Assembly (NCBI GenBank): GCA_964612185.1
Contig: CAZTCR010000003.1
Span: 58,248 to 122,247, forward strand
From: UBA1447 sp964612185
GTDB lineage: Bacteria > Bacillota > Clostridia > Oscillospirales > Acutalibacteraceae
Direction of reading: 5' to 3'
Length of the DNA stretch: 64,000 bases
A model generated the notes under the pieces. The model was not told where the DNA came from. It did no database searches and saw only the letters and a program-made list of their open reading frames with translations. A program made the position numbers and the translations under genes. How positions within the stretch are numbered: the first letter of the stretch is position 1; each line of letters starts with the position of its first letter. Shown piece by piece: positions 42,028 to 50,526 of this stretch.

Positions 42028-42894
42028 ATGAACATTTCCGGCATTATTCCCGCGCTTGTCACCCCGTTTAATGAGGATTATACGGTGAATTACCATTCGC
42101 TGAAAACGCTGGTGAACCGGTTGATTGAAAAAGGCGTCAACGGCTTTTATGTCTGCGGCAGCACAGGGGAAAGCTTTCTATTGGAGAAGGAAGAGCGCAA
42201 AAAGATACTGGAAACCGTCATAGAAGAAACTGCCGGCCGCGTGCCCGTTATCGCCCATGTGGGCGACATCTGGGCGGACAGAGCGGGCGAACTGGCTGCC
42301 CATGCCGCCAAGGCAGGCGCGGACGCGGTGTCCGCCGTGCCGCCGTTTTATTTTAAATTCACTTTTAAAGAAATCGCGGAGTACTATAAGATCATTCAAA
42401 ACGCCGCGCAGCTGCCGCTGATTGTTTACAACATTCCCCTCCTGTCCGGCGTGAGCGTCACAAGCTCAAACATCGGCACCATTATGTCCGCCTGTGATGT
42501 CTTCGGGGTTAAATTTACATCCATTGATATGTTTGAACTCAGCCGGCTGCGTAAAAAATATCCGGCGCTGTGTCTGCTCAACGGTTTTGACGAAATCTTC
42601 GTCAACGCGCTGCCGGTAGGAGTTCAGGGCGCGATCGGGAGCACTTATAATGTAATGCCCGAAAAGTTTTTAAGGATTCTGAACAGTTTTAGTGCCGGCA
42701 ATGTCGCGGACGCGGCGGCCGGCCAGCGCGAAGCAAACGAAATTATTGAGGCGCTGATTGCAACGGATATAAAGTCAAGCGTCAAATATGTGCTGACAAA
42801 ACAGGGCATCCCCTGCGGCACCTGCCGGCGGCCGTTTGCCGCGCTTGGCGACGGGCAAAAAGCGCTGTTAGACAGCATCATTGGCAAGATTTGA
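42028..42894 (+). CDS. N-acetylneuraminate lyase/dihydrodipicolinate synthase-family aldolase
   Basis: Encodes 288 residues of the class I aldolase DapA/NanA family. GSTGESFLL is the carboxylate-binding loop, VYNIP holds the active-site Tyr, and GVKFTSIDMFEL supplies the Schiff-base Lys. The KFTS-D pattern after the Lys is closer to sialic acid lyase (NanA) than to DapA. ATG 42028 has GAGG 7 bases upstream; the in-frame TTG at 42022 overlaps that site. It is divergent from a GH101-like gene and followed by gdpD, so breakdown of host-type or sialylated glycans is plausible. Confidence 0.8.
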   Translation: MNISGIIPALVTPFNEDYTVNYHSLKTLVNRLIEKGVNGFYVCGSTGESFLLEKEERKKILETVIEETAGRVPVIAHVGDIWADRAGELAAHAAKAGADAVSAVPPFYFKFTFKEIAEYYKIIQNAAQLPLIVYNIPLLSGVSVTSSNIGTIMSACDVFGVKFTSIDMFELSRLRKKYPALCLLNGFDEIFVNALPVGVQGAIGSTYNVMPEKFLRILNSFSAGNVADAAAGQREANEIIEALIATDIKSSVKYVLTKQGIPCGTCRRPFAALGDGQKALLDSIIGKI

Positions 42895-42922
42895 ACTGCC
42901 GGTTAACTTTTGGGAGGGCAAT

Positions 42923-43762
42923 ATGAATGATATCATCCGGGATGCTGCCAAAAACGGCCTGCTTATCGCCGCGCACCGGGGCGTGGCCGGCGGCAACATC
43001 CCCTGCAACTCTATGGCATCCTACGAAACCGCGCTGGTGCAAGGCGCGGATATACTGGAAATTGACATTACAAAAAGCCGGGACGGCGAACTCTTCGTTT
43101 TCCACCCCGGGCTGGAAGCGGCACATTTGCGCAGCGACAAACGCATCCCCGAACTGACCGTACCGGAAGTCCGGCAACTGCGCTACTGCAACGGCGACGG
43201 CACCGCGACAACGCAGGGTGTCAGCACGCTTGATGAAATCTTCGAGGCGTTCGGGCAGCGGTGCTTTATCAACCTTGACAAATTCTGGGATAATATTGCC
43301 GACATTACCGCCTGCGTGCGCCTGCACAAACTGCAGGACCGGGTAATTGCCAAATCCTTCCCCGCGGACGAATGTATTGATGTGCTGGAACAGGCGGCGC
43401 CGGACATCCCCTACCTGCCGTTTGTCTGGAACGAGGATGACTGCACGCAGGACCTGCTCAAAAGAAACATCCGCTTAATCGGCATTGAAGCGCACTTCGG
43501 CGATGATGACAGCGAAGTGGCGAGCGCAGAATTTCTTCATAAAATGCACCGGCAAAACCTGATTGTCTGGGCCAATGCCATTGTGTTCAATTACAAAACG
43601 GTTGAATCCGCCGGACACACGGACGACATCTCCGTCACCGGCAACCCGGATGCCGGCTGGGGCTGGCTGGCGAAAAGGGGTTTTGACATCCTGCAAACCG
43701 ACTGGGTGCTGCCGATGAAGAGTTATCTTGAAAAAAACGGTCTGATGCATCAAAACCGCTGA
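42923..43762 (+). CDS. Glycerophosphodiester phosphodiesterase family protein
   Basis: Encodes 279 residues. IAAHRGVAGG has the first catalytic His, ADILEIDITKSRDGELFVFHP the metal-binding Glu/Asp and the second His, and ILQTDWVLPM closes the barrel. GDPD enzymes hydrolyse deacylated phospholipids to glycerol-3-phosphate and an alcohol. No signal peptide is present, so it is cytoplasmic. GGAGGG lies before the ATG at 42923. The original terminator of this operon is split by the mobilizable element 30 bases downstream. Confidence 0.88.
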   Translation: MNDIIRDAAKNGLLIAAHRGVAGGNIPCNSMASYETALVQGADILEIDITKSRDGELFVFHPGLEAAHLRSDKRIPELTVPEVRQLRYCNGDGTATTQGVSTLDEIFEAFGQRCFINLDKFWDNIADITACVRLHKLQDRVIAKSFPADECIDVLEQAAPDIPYLPFVWNEDDCTQDLLKRNIRLIGIEAHFGDDDSEVASAEFLHKMHRQNLIVWANAIVFNYKTVESAGHTDDISVTGNPDAGWGWLAKRGFDILQTDWVLPMKSYLEKNGLMHQNR

Positions 43763-43770
43763 CGAAAGAT

Positions 43771-43795
43771 AAAAGAGGCTGTCCGAAAGGCGGGC
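43771..43795. other. Left half of a split terminator, with the left junction repeat
   Basis: AAAAGAGGCTGTCCG (43771-43785), AAAGG, then CGGGC (43791-43795). It lacks its 3' arm here. The missing arm CGGGCAGCCTC and T-run are at 52071-52089, beyond the integrated element. Confidence 0.8.
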
Positions 43796-43826
43796 GCTCA
43801 TAAGACAGTAATATTGTTTTCAGGCA

Positions 43827-43848
43827 CGGCATGACTTCGGTCATGCCG
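43827..43848 (-). terminator. Hairpin overlapping the recombinase stop codon
   Basis: CGGCATGAC (43827-43835), TTCG, GTCATGCCG (43840-43848): a perfect 9-base-pair stem. The TGA stop of the recombinase (43841-43843) is inside the stem. It probably ends the element's minus-strand transcript. Confidence 0.65.
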
Positions 43849-45481
43849 TTTCCTGTTTCATCAGTTCATCCAATGGAATAAAACCCACAAGGTCATAGGC
43901 GATGTGGATACCCTGCTTTCGCTTGCCGCTGGACTTGTCGGGGGCTTCGATGTAGATTGCCTTGACAAGCTCCCGCAGAGCATAGGGGGTTAGTTCCTTT
44001 ACATCGGCGTACCTGTGTACCCTCTGAATAAACTGCTCCAAATCTTCAATCTGTCGTTCCTGTACTTCAATTTCCTGCCGCAGGATTTTCGTTTCCGTTT
44101 TCAGCTGTGCCTGTTCGTCCTCATAGGTCTTGCTCATCAAGGTAAAGCGTTCATCGGAAAGAACGCCCTTTGCATTGTCCTCATAAATCTTGATGAACAG
44201 CCGGTCAAGCTCCAAAACGCGCTTTTCTGACTGTGCAAGCTGCTTGCGCCGTATCCGTATTGCCGCCGCGCTCTCCGTTTGGAGCTTTTGCTCCATGACA
44301 GCGCGGAAATGAGCCTCATAGCGAGAAACATACGATAGAACGGCGCTCATGTGCATCCAGACCAAATCCTCCAAAACGACAGCTCGAATATAGTGTGCTG
44401 AACAAGTTCCCTCATTGCTGCGGTAGTTGGAGCACACAAAGAAGTCCTGCCGCTTTTCAAAGTAGCTTGTGGTGCTGTAATACATTTTTTTCTTGCAGTC
44501 GGCGCAATAGACCATGCCGGAAAACAAGCTGCTCTTGCCCGTCTTTGTTCTGCGGTGGCGCTGTTGGCGGATTTCTTGTACCTTGTCGAACACATCCTGT
44601 TCGATGATGGCAGGGTGGGTATTGTAGAATATTGCCTGTTTGTCGAGGTCGTTATGCCGCTGCTTTTTGTCCCAAATGGATTTTGTGTAGGTCTTGAAAT
44701 TCACTGTGCAGCCGGTATACTCCCGCCGTTCTAAAATATTGCGGACGGTAGTTTGCTGCCAATGGCAGGGGGCATCGTCCTTTGTCTTGGCGGGTGGGTT
44801 TCTTCCCTCGCGCAAGTGGTAGGCGGATGGCGTTAAAACCTTGTCCGCCGTGAGCTGCTTTGCAATCTGCATGGGGCCTCTGCCCTCCATGCAAAGGGTA
44901 AAGATGTGCTTCACCACTCTTGCGGCTTCCTCGTCAATAATCCATTGCTTTGAGTTTTCCGGGCTTTTCTTGTATCCGTATGGGACATTGAAGGTCAGCG
45001 TTTCTCCGCGCTCGCCCTTTGCCTTGTTGACCGCCCGAATTTTGCGACTGGTATCCCGCGCATAAAATTCGTTAAACCAATTTTTGATTCCGGCCATGTC
45101 GTTGTCCACGCTGTTGGGGTCAACGCTGTCAAAGTTATCGCCCACGGCAATAAACCGTGTGTCATGCTCGGCAAAGGTGATGTTGATAAACATTCCCGTC
45201 ATGGACGAATTACGCCCGAAACGGGAAAGGTCTTTGACAATCACAGTCGATACGCGGTCAGCCTCAATCTGTTCCAGCATCTCTTGAAAGCCCGGTCTTT
45301 GAAAGCTTGTACCAGAGTACCCGTCATCCACGAAAAACAAGGTGTTTGTGAAGTGGTGCTCTTTGGCATAGCGCTGGAGAATGGATTTTTGATTGGTGAT
45401 GGAATTTGACTCCCCAGTTAGTGCATCCTCTTGGCTCAATCTACAATACAGTGCGGTGATTTTTTCAGTTGCCCGTGACAT
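43841..45481 (-). CDS. Large serine recombinase (resolvase-type, DUF4368 C-terminus)
   Basis: Encodes 546 residues. The N-terminal resolvase domain has the nucleophile Ser16 in YCRLSQED, then VDDGYSGTSFQRPGF, IVKDLSRFGRN and a recombinase domain (PYGYKKSPENSKQW). A zinc-ribbon (CADCKKKMYY...CSNYR) and a long coiled coil (residues about 415-500) follow, and the C-terminus is of the DUF4368 type. It catalyses integration and excision of the element through a serine-DNA intermediate. The start is ATG 45481, with AAGGAGG upstream; a longer frame to 45574 overlaps the TnpW-like gene. It lies at the left end of the element, 46 bases from the junction repeat. Confidence 0.95.
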   Translation of the reverse strand: MSRATEKITALYCRLSQEDALTGESNSITNQKSILQRYAKEHHFTNTLFFVDDGYSGTSFQRPGFQEMLEQIEADRVSTVIVKDLSRFGRNSSMTGMFINITFAEHDTRFIAVGDNFDSVDPNSVDNDMAGIKNWFNEFYARDTSRKIRAVNKAKGERGETLTFNVPYGYKKSPENSKQWIIDEEAARVVKHIFTLCMEGRGPMQIAKQLTADKVLTPSAYHLREGRNPPAKTKDDAPCHWQQTTVRNILERREYTGCTVNFKTYTKSIWDKKQRHNDLDKQAIFYNTHPAIIEQDVFDKVQEIRQQRHRRTKTGKSSLFSGMVYCADCKKKMYYSTTSYFEKRQDFFVCSNYRSNEGTCSAHYIRAVVLEDLVWMHMSAVLSYVSRYEAHFRAVMEQKLQTESAAAIRIRRKQLAQSEKRVLELDRLFIKIYEDNAKGVLSDERFTLMSKTYEDEQAQLKTETKILRQEIEVQERQIEDLEQFIQRVHRYADVKELTPYALRELVKAIYIEAPDKSSGKRKQGIHIAYDLVGFIPLDELMKQETA

Positions 45482-45570
45482 TTCTGTATCCTCCTTCAAG
45501 GGGGCAACTGTCAGTACAGGATTGGTTATTTCAATTATACCACAGCTTCTGTCCAGTTGAACAGCTTCAT

Positions 45571-45936
45571 TCATTCAATATCCTCCCCATTTTCTGCGTT
45601 CTGTTCTAAAATGCGCTCCAACTTTTTATCCAGTGTTTCCGTCCCCTCGTAGCTGCCTGTAACGGAATAAACCGTGCCGCCGATTTCGCGCTGCATGGTC
45701 AGCTCCGGCAGCCAAAAAGCGGAGAGATTTTTCACATGGATATGCCCATCCTCCCCAAACCAAAAGTTGCGATTGCGCCGTTCCTCCTGCAAAGACTCCG
45801 GCTCGGCATAAGGGTCGGGGTTGGTGAAGCGGTACTCGTCCGGCATACCTTCAGTGGCTTCCTCTTTTTCCTGCCATTGACGGATTTCCTCTAAAAGCTC
45901 TGCGTCCATTTTGCCGTTTTCGTTCTTGTTGTTCAT
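45571..45936 (-). CDS. TnpW-like transposon-encoded protein
   Basis: Encodes 121 residues, acidic, with the C-terminal REIGGTVYSVTGSYEGTETL and KKLERIL resembling the TnpW family found in Tn4451-type elements. Its function is unknown. ATG 45936 has AAAGGG nine bases upstream; an ATG at 45954 overlaps the relaxase stop (ATGA) but lacks its own site. It lies between the relaxase and the recombinase. Confidence 0.6.
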   Translation of the reverse strand: MNNKNENGKMDAELLEEIRQWQEKEEATEGMPDEYRFTNPDPYAEPESLQEERRNRNFWFGEDGHIHVKNLSAFWLPELTMQREIGGTVYSVTGSYEGTETLDKKLERILEQNAENGEDIE

Positions 45937-45950
45937 GGTTTCAAACCCTT

Positions 45951-47450
45951 TCATCGTTCATATTCGTGTTTCTTGGTCTGCGTCCGCTGCGGCTGCGTGG
46001 CTCTCTCCACAATGTCAACGCACTTACGGATATTTTGAAGCTCGACAACCTCTACGCGGGTGTCTTTCAGCGTTGCATAATTGGCTTGGCTCTGTGCGGA
46101 TAGGGCGGCATATTCCTTTTCCCATGCTGGGATAGGCAGGGACTTCACACCCTCCGGCAAACGTGCGTGTAAAAACCTGCTTGCGGCGTTCCAGATAGTA
46201 AGCTCGGCACGGTAGGCTTCGGCGTATTTCTCTTGCTTACCTTTCCATTTGATTTGCTTGTACGCATCCTGTATGGGCTTGTTGGCGATATATTTTTTGC
46301 CGTTGTCAATGAGCTGCTGCAATTCTTTCATACGTGCTTCGGCGGCTCTCATACCGCTGCGGATAGTGTCGGATTTATCGCTGACAGAGGAAAGGGCAGC
46401 GTCCAGCTCCGCAAGGGTGATAATGCCATGCGCGGCAAGATAATTTACCGCCTGTGATACGGTTCTCAGTTCATCGGCGGCGTGCTTTTGCTGCCAGCCC
46501 TGCGAATATTTCCGGCTCTTTTCTCTCTGAACGCTCAAATACTCCATGAGCAGCTTTGCAAGGTCGGGGGATTTGGGCGGCTGCGGTTTCTCCGGGGCGG
46601 CTTCCTTTGCCTTGAATAGTTCAGAAACCCATGCTTTGAGGTCGGCAATCTTCGCCTTAATTTCCCGCATAAGGCGGTTGGTCTTTTGGATTGTTCTGTT
46701 CAGCTCGCCGCGCTCTGTGGGTATTCCTTTCTTCTCCATCTGCGACGCCGCCACGCCCACATGGACGGTGGGGATTTGGTCTGTCCCTTGCCGTTCAAAG
46801 CTGCGGTGGTCGATACGCTCCGGGCGGTTGGCTCGTTCAAGGTAGGCGTTGGCGAGGTCAGCCCACGCCGCCCGCCATAGCTCGGCGTTGTCTTGGTTGT
46901 TCCACCCGGCAAGGTCAACCTTGCGGGTCTTGTAGCTGCCGCTTGGCAGGCGTATGCGCTCGCCGTTTTCGTCAAGGACATATTCCTTTTTTGACTTCGC
47001 CGCCCATGCGCCACGCTCGTCCATCGGGCGCATGGTCAAGAGGATATGGGCGTGTGGGTTGCCGCTGTCGGTGTCATGGATTGCAAAGTCGGCAACCACG
47101 CCCTTGGAAACAAATTGAGAAGAACAGTATTCCCGAACAAGGCGGGTCTGTTCCTCTCGTGATAGCTCAACGGGCAGGGCAACTTCAATGTCGCGGGCAA
47201 GCTGTGCGTTGCAGGATTTCTCGTAAAGCTCCACGCTGTTCCAAAGTGTTGAACGGTCAGAGAAAGAGGGCGGGGCGTGTTCCGGCAAGAGGATTTCAGA
47301 ATGGATAACGCCGCCCTTGCGGGTGTAGTCGTGGGTCATTCCGTCCCACTCGTTTATGAGCTTTTCGCCGCTTCGGTAGGCGGCTGCGGCAACGGCTGAT
47401 TTGCCCTTGCCCCTGCTGACTATCTTCATGCTGCAATGGTAAATGGCTAT
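45951..47450 (-). CDS. mobA: MobA/MobL-family relaxase
   Basis: Encodes about 499 residues. The beginning AIYHCSMKIVSRGKGKS, AAYRSGE, and the metal-binding DSGNPHAHILLTMRP identify the MobA/MobL relaxase that nicks oriT and pilots the strand. The C-terminal half is helical. GGAGG at 47459-47463 has an 8-base spacer to ATA at 47450, exactly where relatives have ATG (AIYHCS follows). Other in-frame choices are GTG 47459, which overlaps the ribosome binding site, and ATG 47429, 30 bases away. So either ATA is the start or the gene begins within a few codons of it. oriT lies upstream. Confidence 0.9.
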   Translation of the reverse strand: MAIYHCSMKIVSRGKGKSAVAAAAYRSGEKLINEWDGMTHDYTRKGGVIHSEILLPEHAPPSFSDRSTLWNSVELYEKSCNAQLARDIEVALPVELSREEQTRLVREYCSSQFVSKGVVADFAIHDTDSGNPHAHILLTMRPMDERGAWAAKSKKEYVLDENGERIRLPSGSYKTRKVDLAGWNNQDNAELWRAAWADLANAYLERANRPERIDHRSFERQGTDQIPTVHVGVAASQMEKKGIPTERGELNRTIQKTNRLMREIKAKIADLKAWVSELFKAKEAAPEKPQPPKSPDLAKLLMEYLSVQREKSRKYSQGWQQKHAADELRTVSQAVNYLAAHGIITLAELDAALSSVSDKSDTIRSGMRAAEARMKELQQLIDNGKKYIANKPIQDAYKQIKWKGKQEKYAEAYRAELTIWNAASRFLHARLPEGVKSLPIPAWEKEYAALSAQSQANYATLKDTRVEVVELQNIRKCVDIVERATQPQRTQTKKHEYER

Positions 47451-47463
47451 GGGTATCACCTCC

Positions 47464-47677
47464 GATTGGGGATAAATAAGACCCCATGAAAGTGAACAGC
47501 TTGCAACGCAAGGTGTTTGCTTTCGTGGGGTGTGCGAAAGGGTAGACGCGCAAGCGTCGCAGGGAAGTTGCAGACTTCCCTGTATGCGGCGCAAGCCGCC
47601 AATGCTACATGCAATGGCTTCCAGAGGACGCACAGCACCCGTTAGGGTGTATAAGTGCGCCCTTGTGTCCAAGGGTA
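47464..47677. other. oriT region with nic-like TAAGTGCGCCCT
   Basis: Between mobA and the DUF3847 gene lie short inverted repeats (ACGCGCAAGCGTCGC, GGGAAGTTGCAGACTTCCC, GGCGCAAGCCGCC), then GCACCC-GTTA-GGGTGT and immediately TAAGTGCGCCCT at 47652-47663. This last sequence matches the IncQ/MobA-type nic core (TAAGTGCGCCCT or TAAATGCGCCCT), and the adjacent hairpin is the expected relaxase-binding repeat. There is no open reading frame of its own. Confidence 0.8.
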
Positions 47678-47974
47678 TTATTCCGGCGTTCCGGCTTCGG
47701 CTCGTTTTCTCAAAAGCTCCCGCGCTTCCTCGCTGTGCAGGGCATGATAAAGGAAGTCCTTTGCTTCCTCGTCGGTCATGTCTCGTATCTCCGGTGCGGT
47801 ACTGTCCACAAAGCCGCCGTAAAGGAAAATGCGGTGGTTGCGCTCCCTGCGTGTTTCGGCGGCAATCTGTTTGTCCAATATCTTGTTCCTGTTGGTAAGC
47901 TGCCGGATTTCATTTTCGGTTTTTCTGATTTCGTCGTTGCAGCCCTCAATGGTTTTGGGTAATGGTTTCGTCAT
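47678..47974 (-). CDS. DUF3847 family protein of mobilizable elements
   Basis: Encodes 98 residues, charged and helical: TENEIRQLTNRNKILDKQI is a short coiled coil, then RNHRIFLYGGFVDS and MTDEEAKDFLYHAL. This matches DUF3847 proteins that recur directly upstream of oriT-mobA in Firmicutes elements and may be mobilisation accessory (MobC-like) factors. ATG 47974 has GGAGG upstream. Confidence 0.75.
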   Translation of the reverse strand: MTKPLPKTIEGCNDEIRKTENEIRQLTNRNKILDKQIAAETRRERNHRIFLYGGFVDSTAPEIRDMTDEEAKDFLYHALHSEEARELLRKRAEAGTPE

Positions 47975-48006
47975 GGGATCGACCTCCTTTTGATTTTGGG
48001 TAAAAG

Positions 48007-48043
48007 AAAAGCGCAACCGATTTTGTAAGTCGATTGCGCTTTT
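48007..48043 (-). terminator. Terminator after the cargo operon
   Basis: AAAAGCGCAACCGA (48007-48020) pairs with TCGATTGCGCTTTT (48030-48043), one mismatch; CTTTTAC follows on the minus strand. It separates the sigma/anti-sigma/lipoprotein cargo from the mobilisation genes. Confidence 0.8.
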
Positions 48044-48061
48044 AGTAGGTGGTTCAGTTAA

Positions 48062-48472
48062 TCAGGCGTATCCGTAGGTTAGCAAAACCCACTCGCCATT
48101 TGCTTCTCTCGCAAGATACCATGACCATGTATATATTTCATCCGCTTCCCAAGCGCCGCCGCCGTTTTTAGGAGAACGAAAGGACGAGTCAAAAACAATA
48201 CACTCGGTAAAATCCGAATCCTCGTCAAGCGTATTACAGTATTCAATATTGTCATTGCTCTTTTTATCACCGGCGTATGTTAGTGAATTAAGAATACAGC
48301 CGTCAAACTCGGAAAACTTATCAAGTACGACTTTTGCAGCGCCATCAATGTCATCATGGGTGTAAGATGTTGATTCGCCATAATCAATGGTTACATCATT
48401 TGCTTTACCTCCGCAAGCACATAACGACAGTGCCAGCGCAAAGATTAGAAGTATAAAGTACAGTTTCTTCAT
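48062..48472 (-). CDS. Small lipoprotein of unknown function
   Basis: Encodes 136 residues with a lipoprotein signal (LSLCAC). The mature part begins GGKANDVTIDYGES and contains DIDGAAKVVLDKFSEFDGC and a Trp-rich end (IYTWSWYLAREANGEW); it resembles uncharacterised Clostridial lipoproteins. ATG 48472 has AAAGGA upstream. It is the last gene of the cargo after ECF sigma and its partner, so it may be a target or sensor of that system; this is inference. Confidence 0.7.
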   Translation of the reverse strand: MKKLYFILLIFALALSLCACGGKANDVTIDYGESTSYTHDDIDGAAKVVLDKFSEFDGCILNSLTYAGDKKSNDNIEYCNTLDEDSDFTECIVFDSSFRSPKNGGGAWEADEIYTWSWYLAREANGEWVLLTYGYA

Positions 48473-48546
48473 TATCAAATTCCTTTCATTGTCAATTTTC
48501 TTGTTGAGTTTAGCAGCACCAACATATCAGCTATTTGCAGGCTAAC

Positions 48547-49404
48547 TTATCGCGAGATAGACACATCTGCGTAATAGGACAGCCCCCATTCAAGATAGTT
48601 TATCGACGGATAATAGCTTAGGTGATTTGTAACAACGCCGCTTGTCGTTTCAATTCTTATCTCTATCATATTTTCAGCAAGCTCTCTACTCATCGTCCGT
48701 TGCTCATCTTCGGTCAAACCGCCATATATCGCCGCTTGATAATCGTCATTTCCTATGGAGTGAGCATTTTTTATTTCATCAAAAACTGCTTGGATTTCCA
48801 AAGTGTCGCTTATAGTGTCGTTGCCGATGATAACCCTTTTTATGTCATCAGCAGCGTCAATCCCATAGACAGCAAACAATTCAGTAGCTTCTTCATGTGA
48901 GTTAGAATCAAAGTGAACATAATTGCAAAACCGCACAAAAGAATAGTTCGCCCCGTCTTGGATAATATAAACCGCTCGGCAAGCGCGCCCATCAGAGGTT
49001 GCTATATTTTCATACGGCAGATATTGAAACAAATCTTCTGTGGATTTTTCGCTGCTATCTGTCCCGCTTCCCATGTTCCGTCCCACAATGTCCGATGTAA
49101 TTTCATGGGGAAGATTATATCTGTCAAGAAGCTCCGTATCTGACATATCGAGCTTCTCATAATATGCACCATTATACTCGATAACATTGAGAGGACGCAA
49201 CGGGTCTTTGATTTGTCCTCCATGCGATCCGACGAGATTTGTAATATATGGAATGCCGATAGCTAAGACCAAGGTAAGGCAAGCAGCAACCGCGCCCCAT
49301 TTCACCCAATTACTTTTCCTGCGCTTCGGCTGGTAATTTGCTGCTTCCACATAGTATTTATCATCAACTTCGCTCATTGCTTCGGAAAACTTTTTCGTGT
49401 TCAT
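48547..49404 (-). CDS. Probable anti-sigma factor, single-pass membrane protein
   Basis: Encodes 285 residues. Residues 1-33 are a cytoplasmic head (ending KRRKSN), one transmembrane helix lies at about 36-55, and the rest is outside. The start overlaps the ECF sigma stop (ATGA), the classical sigma/anti-sigma arrangement. The head lacks a zinc-binding HxxxCxxC motif, so it is not a ZAS-type anti-sigma factor. The extracytoplasmic part is not recognised. It would hold the sigma factor at the membrane until a signal arrives. Confidence 0.7.
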   Translation of the reverse strand: MNTKKFSEAMSEVDDKYYVEAANYQPKRRKSNWVKWGAVAACLTLVLAIGIPYITNLVGSHGGQIKDPLRPLNVIEYNGAYYEKLDMSDTELLDRYNLPHEITSDIVGRNMGSGTDSSEKSTEDLFQYLPYENIATSDGRACRAVYIIQDGANYSFVRFCNYVHFDSNSHEEATELFAVYGIDAADDIKRVIIGNDTISDTLEIQAVFDEIKNAHSIGNDDYQAAIYGGLTEDEQRTMSRELAENMIEIRIETTSGVVTNHLSYYPSINYLEWGLSYYADVSISR

Positions 49405-49958
49405 ACGAATACCTCTCTTTCAACTAAGTATAGTTTCATCCTCTGGCGGATACGGGAAAGCCGGACTGACACATTCTTTTCGGTAAGCCCCACTCGCTTT
49501 GCTATGTCGGCGTAAGGCTCGGAATATGCGTAACGCAACATAAAGACAACTCGACTTTCGGCGGTTAAGGTTTCCAAGAAATCTTCAATGATACGGGCTA
49601 ATTCTCTTGCTTCAATCTCATCTTCTACGGTGTTCGGTGATGATAAAGTAACTTCCAATTCGTTCATGGCAATCGTATAAGAGCTGCTTCTCTTTGCCGC
49701 TTCTTTTCGGTAATAGAGCTTAAAGGAAATGTTCCGAATGATTTTGCAAATATAGGCTTGCAGGGGGTTAGGTTTAGCCGGGGGAATTGCGTTCCATGCA
49801 CCAAGGTATGCGTCGTTCACACATTCTTCTGCGTCAGCGTGATTGCCTAGTATGTTGCGAGAGAGATTGTGGCATAGTTTGCCGTACTTAATATCAAGCT
49901 CTCCTATGGCTTGCTCTGAACGCGCAAAGAACAGTTCAATGATTTTTTCATCATCCAT
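49401..49958 (-). CDS. ECF-type RNA polymerase sigma factor
   Basis: Encodes 185 residues. Region 2 reads GKLCHNLSRNILGNHADAEECVNDAYLGAWNAIPP; it is followed by IRNISFKLYYRKEAAKR and region 4 with LTAESRVVFMLRYAYSEPYADIA and the HTH GLTEKNVSVRLSRIR. Sigma region 3 is absent, as in ECF factors. The start is ATG 49958, with GGAGG 8 bases upstream. It is coupled to the membrane anti-sigma gene. Its presence as cargo on a mobilizable element is unusual. Confidence 0.9.
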   Translation of the reverse strand: MDDEKIIELFFARSEQAIGELDIKYGKLCHNLSRNILGNHADAEECVNDAYLGAWNAIPPAKPNPLQAYICKIIRNISFKLYYRKEAAKRSSSYTIAMNELEVTLSSPNTVEDEIEARELARIIEDFLETLTAESRVVFMLRYAYSEPYADIAKRVGLTEKNVSVRLSRIRQRMKLYLVEREVFV

Positions 49959-50036
49959 CGGCACTACCTCCTTTCACCCATATACTACGGATTCAGACGA
50001 AATCACTACATGATAGCCGCAAGTTTTTCAAAAAAA

Positions 50037-50351
50037 TTATATCACACTTCTGTGAACATTTCGCGTTAAGTTTCCGGAATGTGCTTTCGCCTGTTCACTT
50101 GCCGCCCTGCGGCGTTCCTCGCTGTATGGGGCGGTCAGACGGATAGAAAAGCGTCCCTTGACGGTTTCAAAGCTCATGCAGCCCGTTTCGCTGTCCTCGT
50201 CGGTCTGCTTGCATAGGTCGGGGAAGCGGTGGGCGTATGCGGTCAGACGGTTTTTAAGGTCGGTGTTGTGAGTGCGTATCTCAATGGCGGGGCTGGCCTC
50301 GTCAAAGACGATTTCGGTGGTCTTGTCGCGCTTGTGTAAGCCTGTTTTCAT
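50037..50351 (-). CDS. Mobile-element protein of unknown function
   Basis: Encodes 104 residues, charged. It begins MKTGLHKRDKTTEIVF and holds IRTHNTDLKNRLTAYAHRFPDLC and MSFETVKGRFSIRL, a pattern I associate with small proteins of Firmicutes conjugative and mobilizable elements, but I know no function. The open frame has good codon structure. The roughly 175 bases between it and the excisionase-like gene hold no convincing gene. Confidence 0.6.
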   Translation of the reverse strand: MKTGLHKRDKTTEIVFDEASPAIEIRTHNTDLKNRLTAYAHRFPDLCKQTDEDSETGCMSFETVKGRFSIRLTAPYSEERRRAASEQAKAHSGNLTRNVHRSVI

Positions 50352-50526
50352 TTTCTGTCCTTTCTACGCTCCTGTTACGCAATGGGGGTGTTTTTCGGCT
50401 GTTTTCTCCTGCTCTTGACCCCCGAAAAACGGCGATTTTCAAATGGAAATGCACTGGATGAACAGTTCATCGTCTGACACGCCCCAATCGAAAAATGCGC
50501 TTTTTTACGGCTCTTGACCTTGATTT

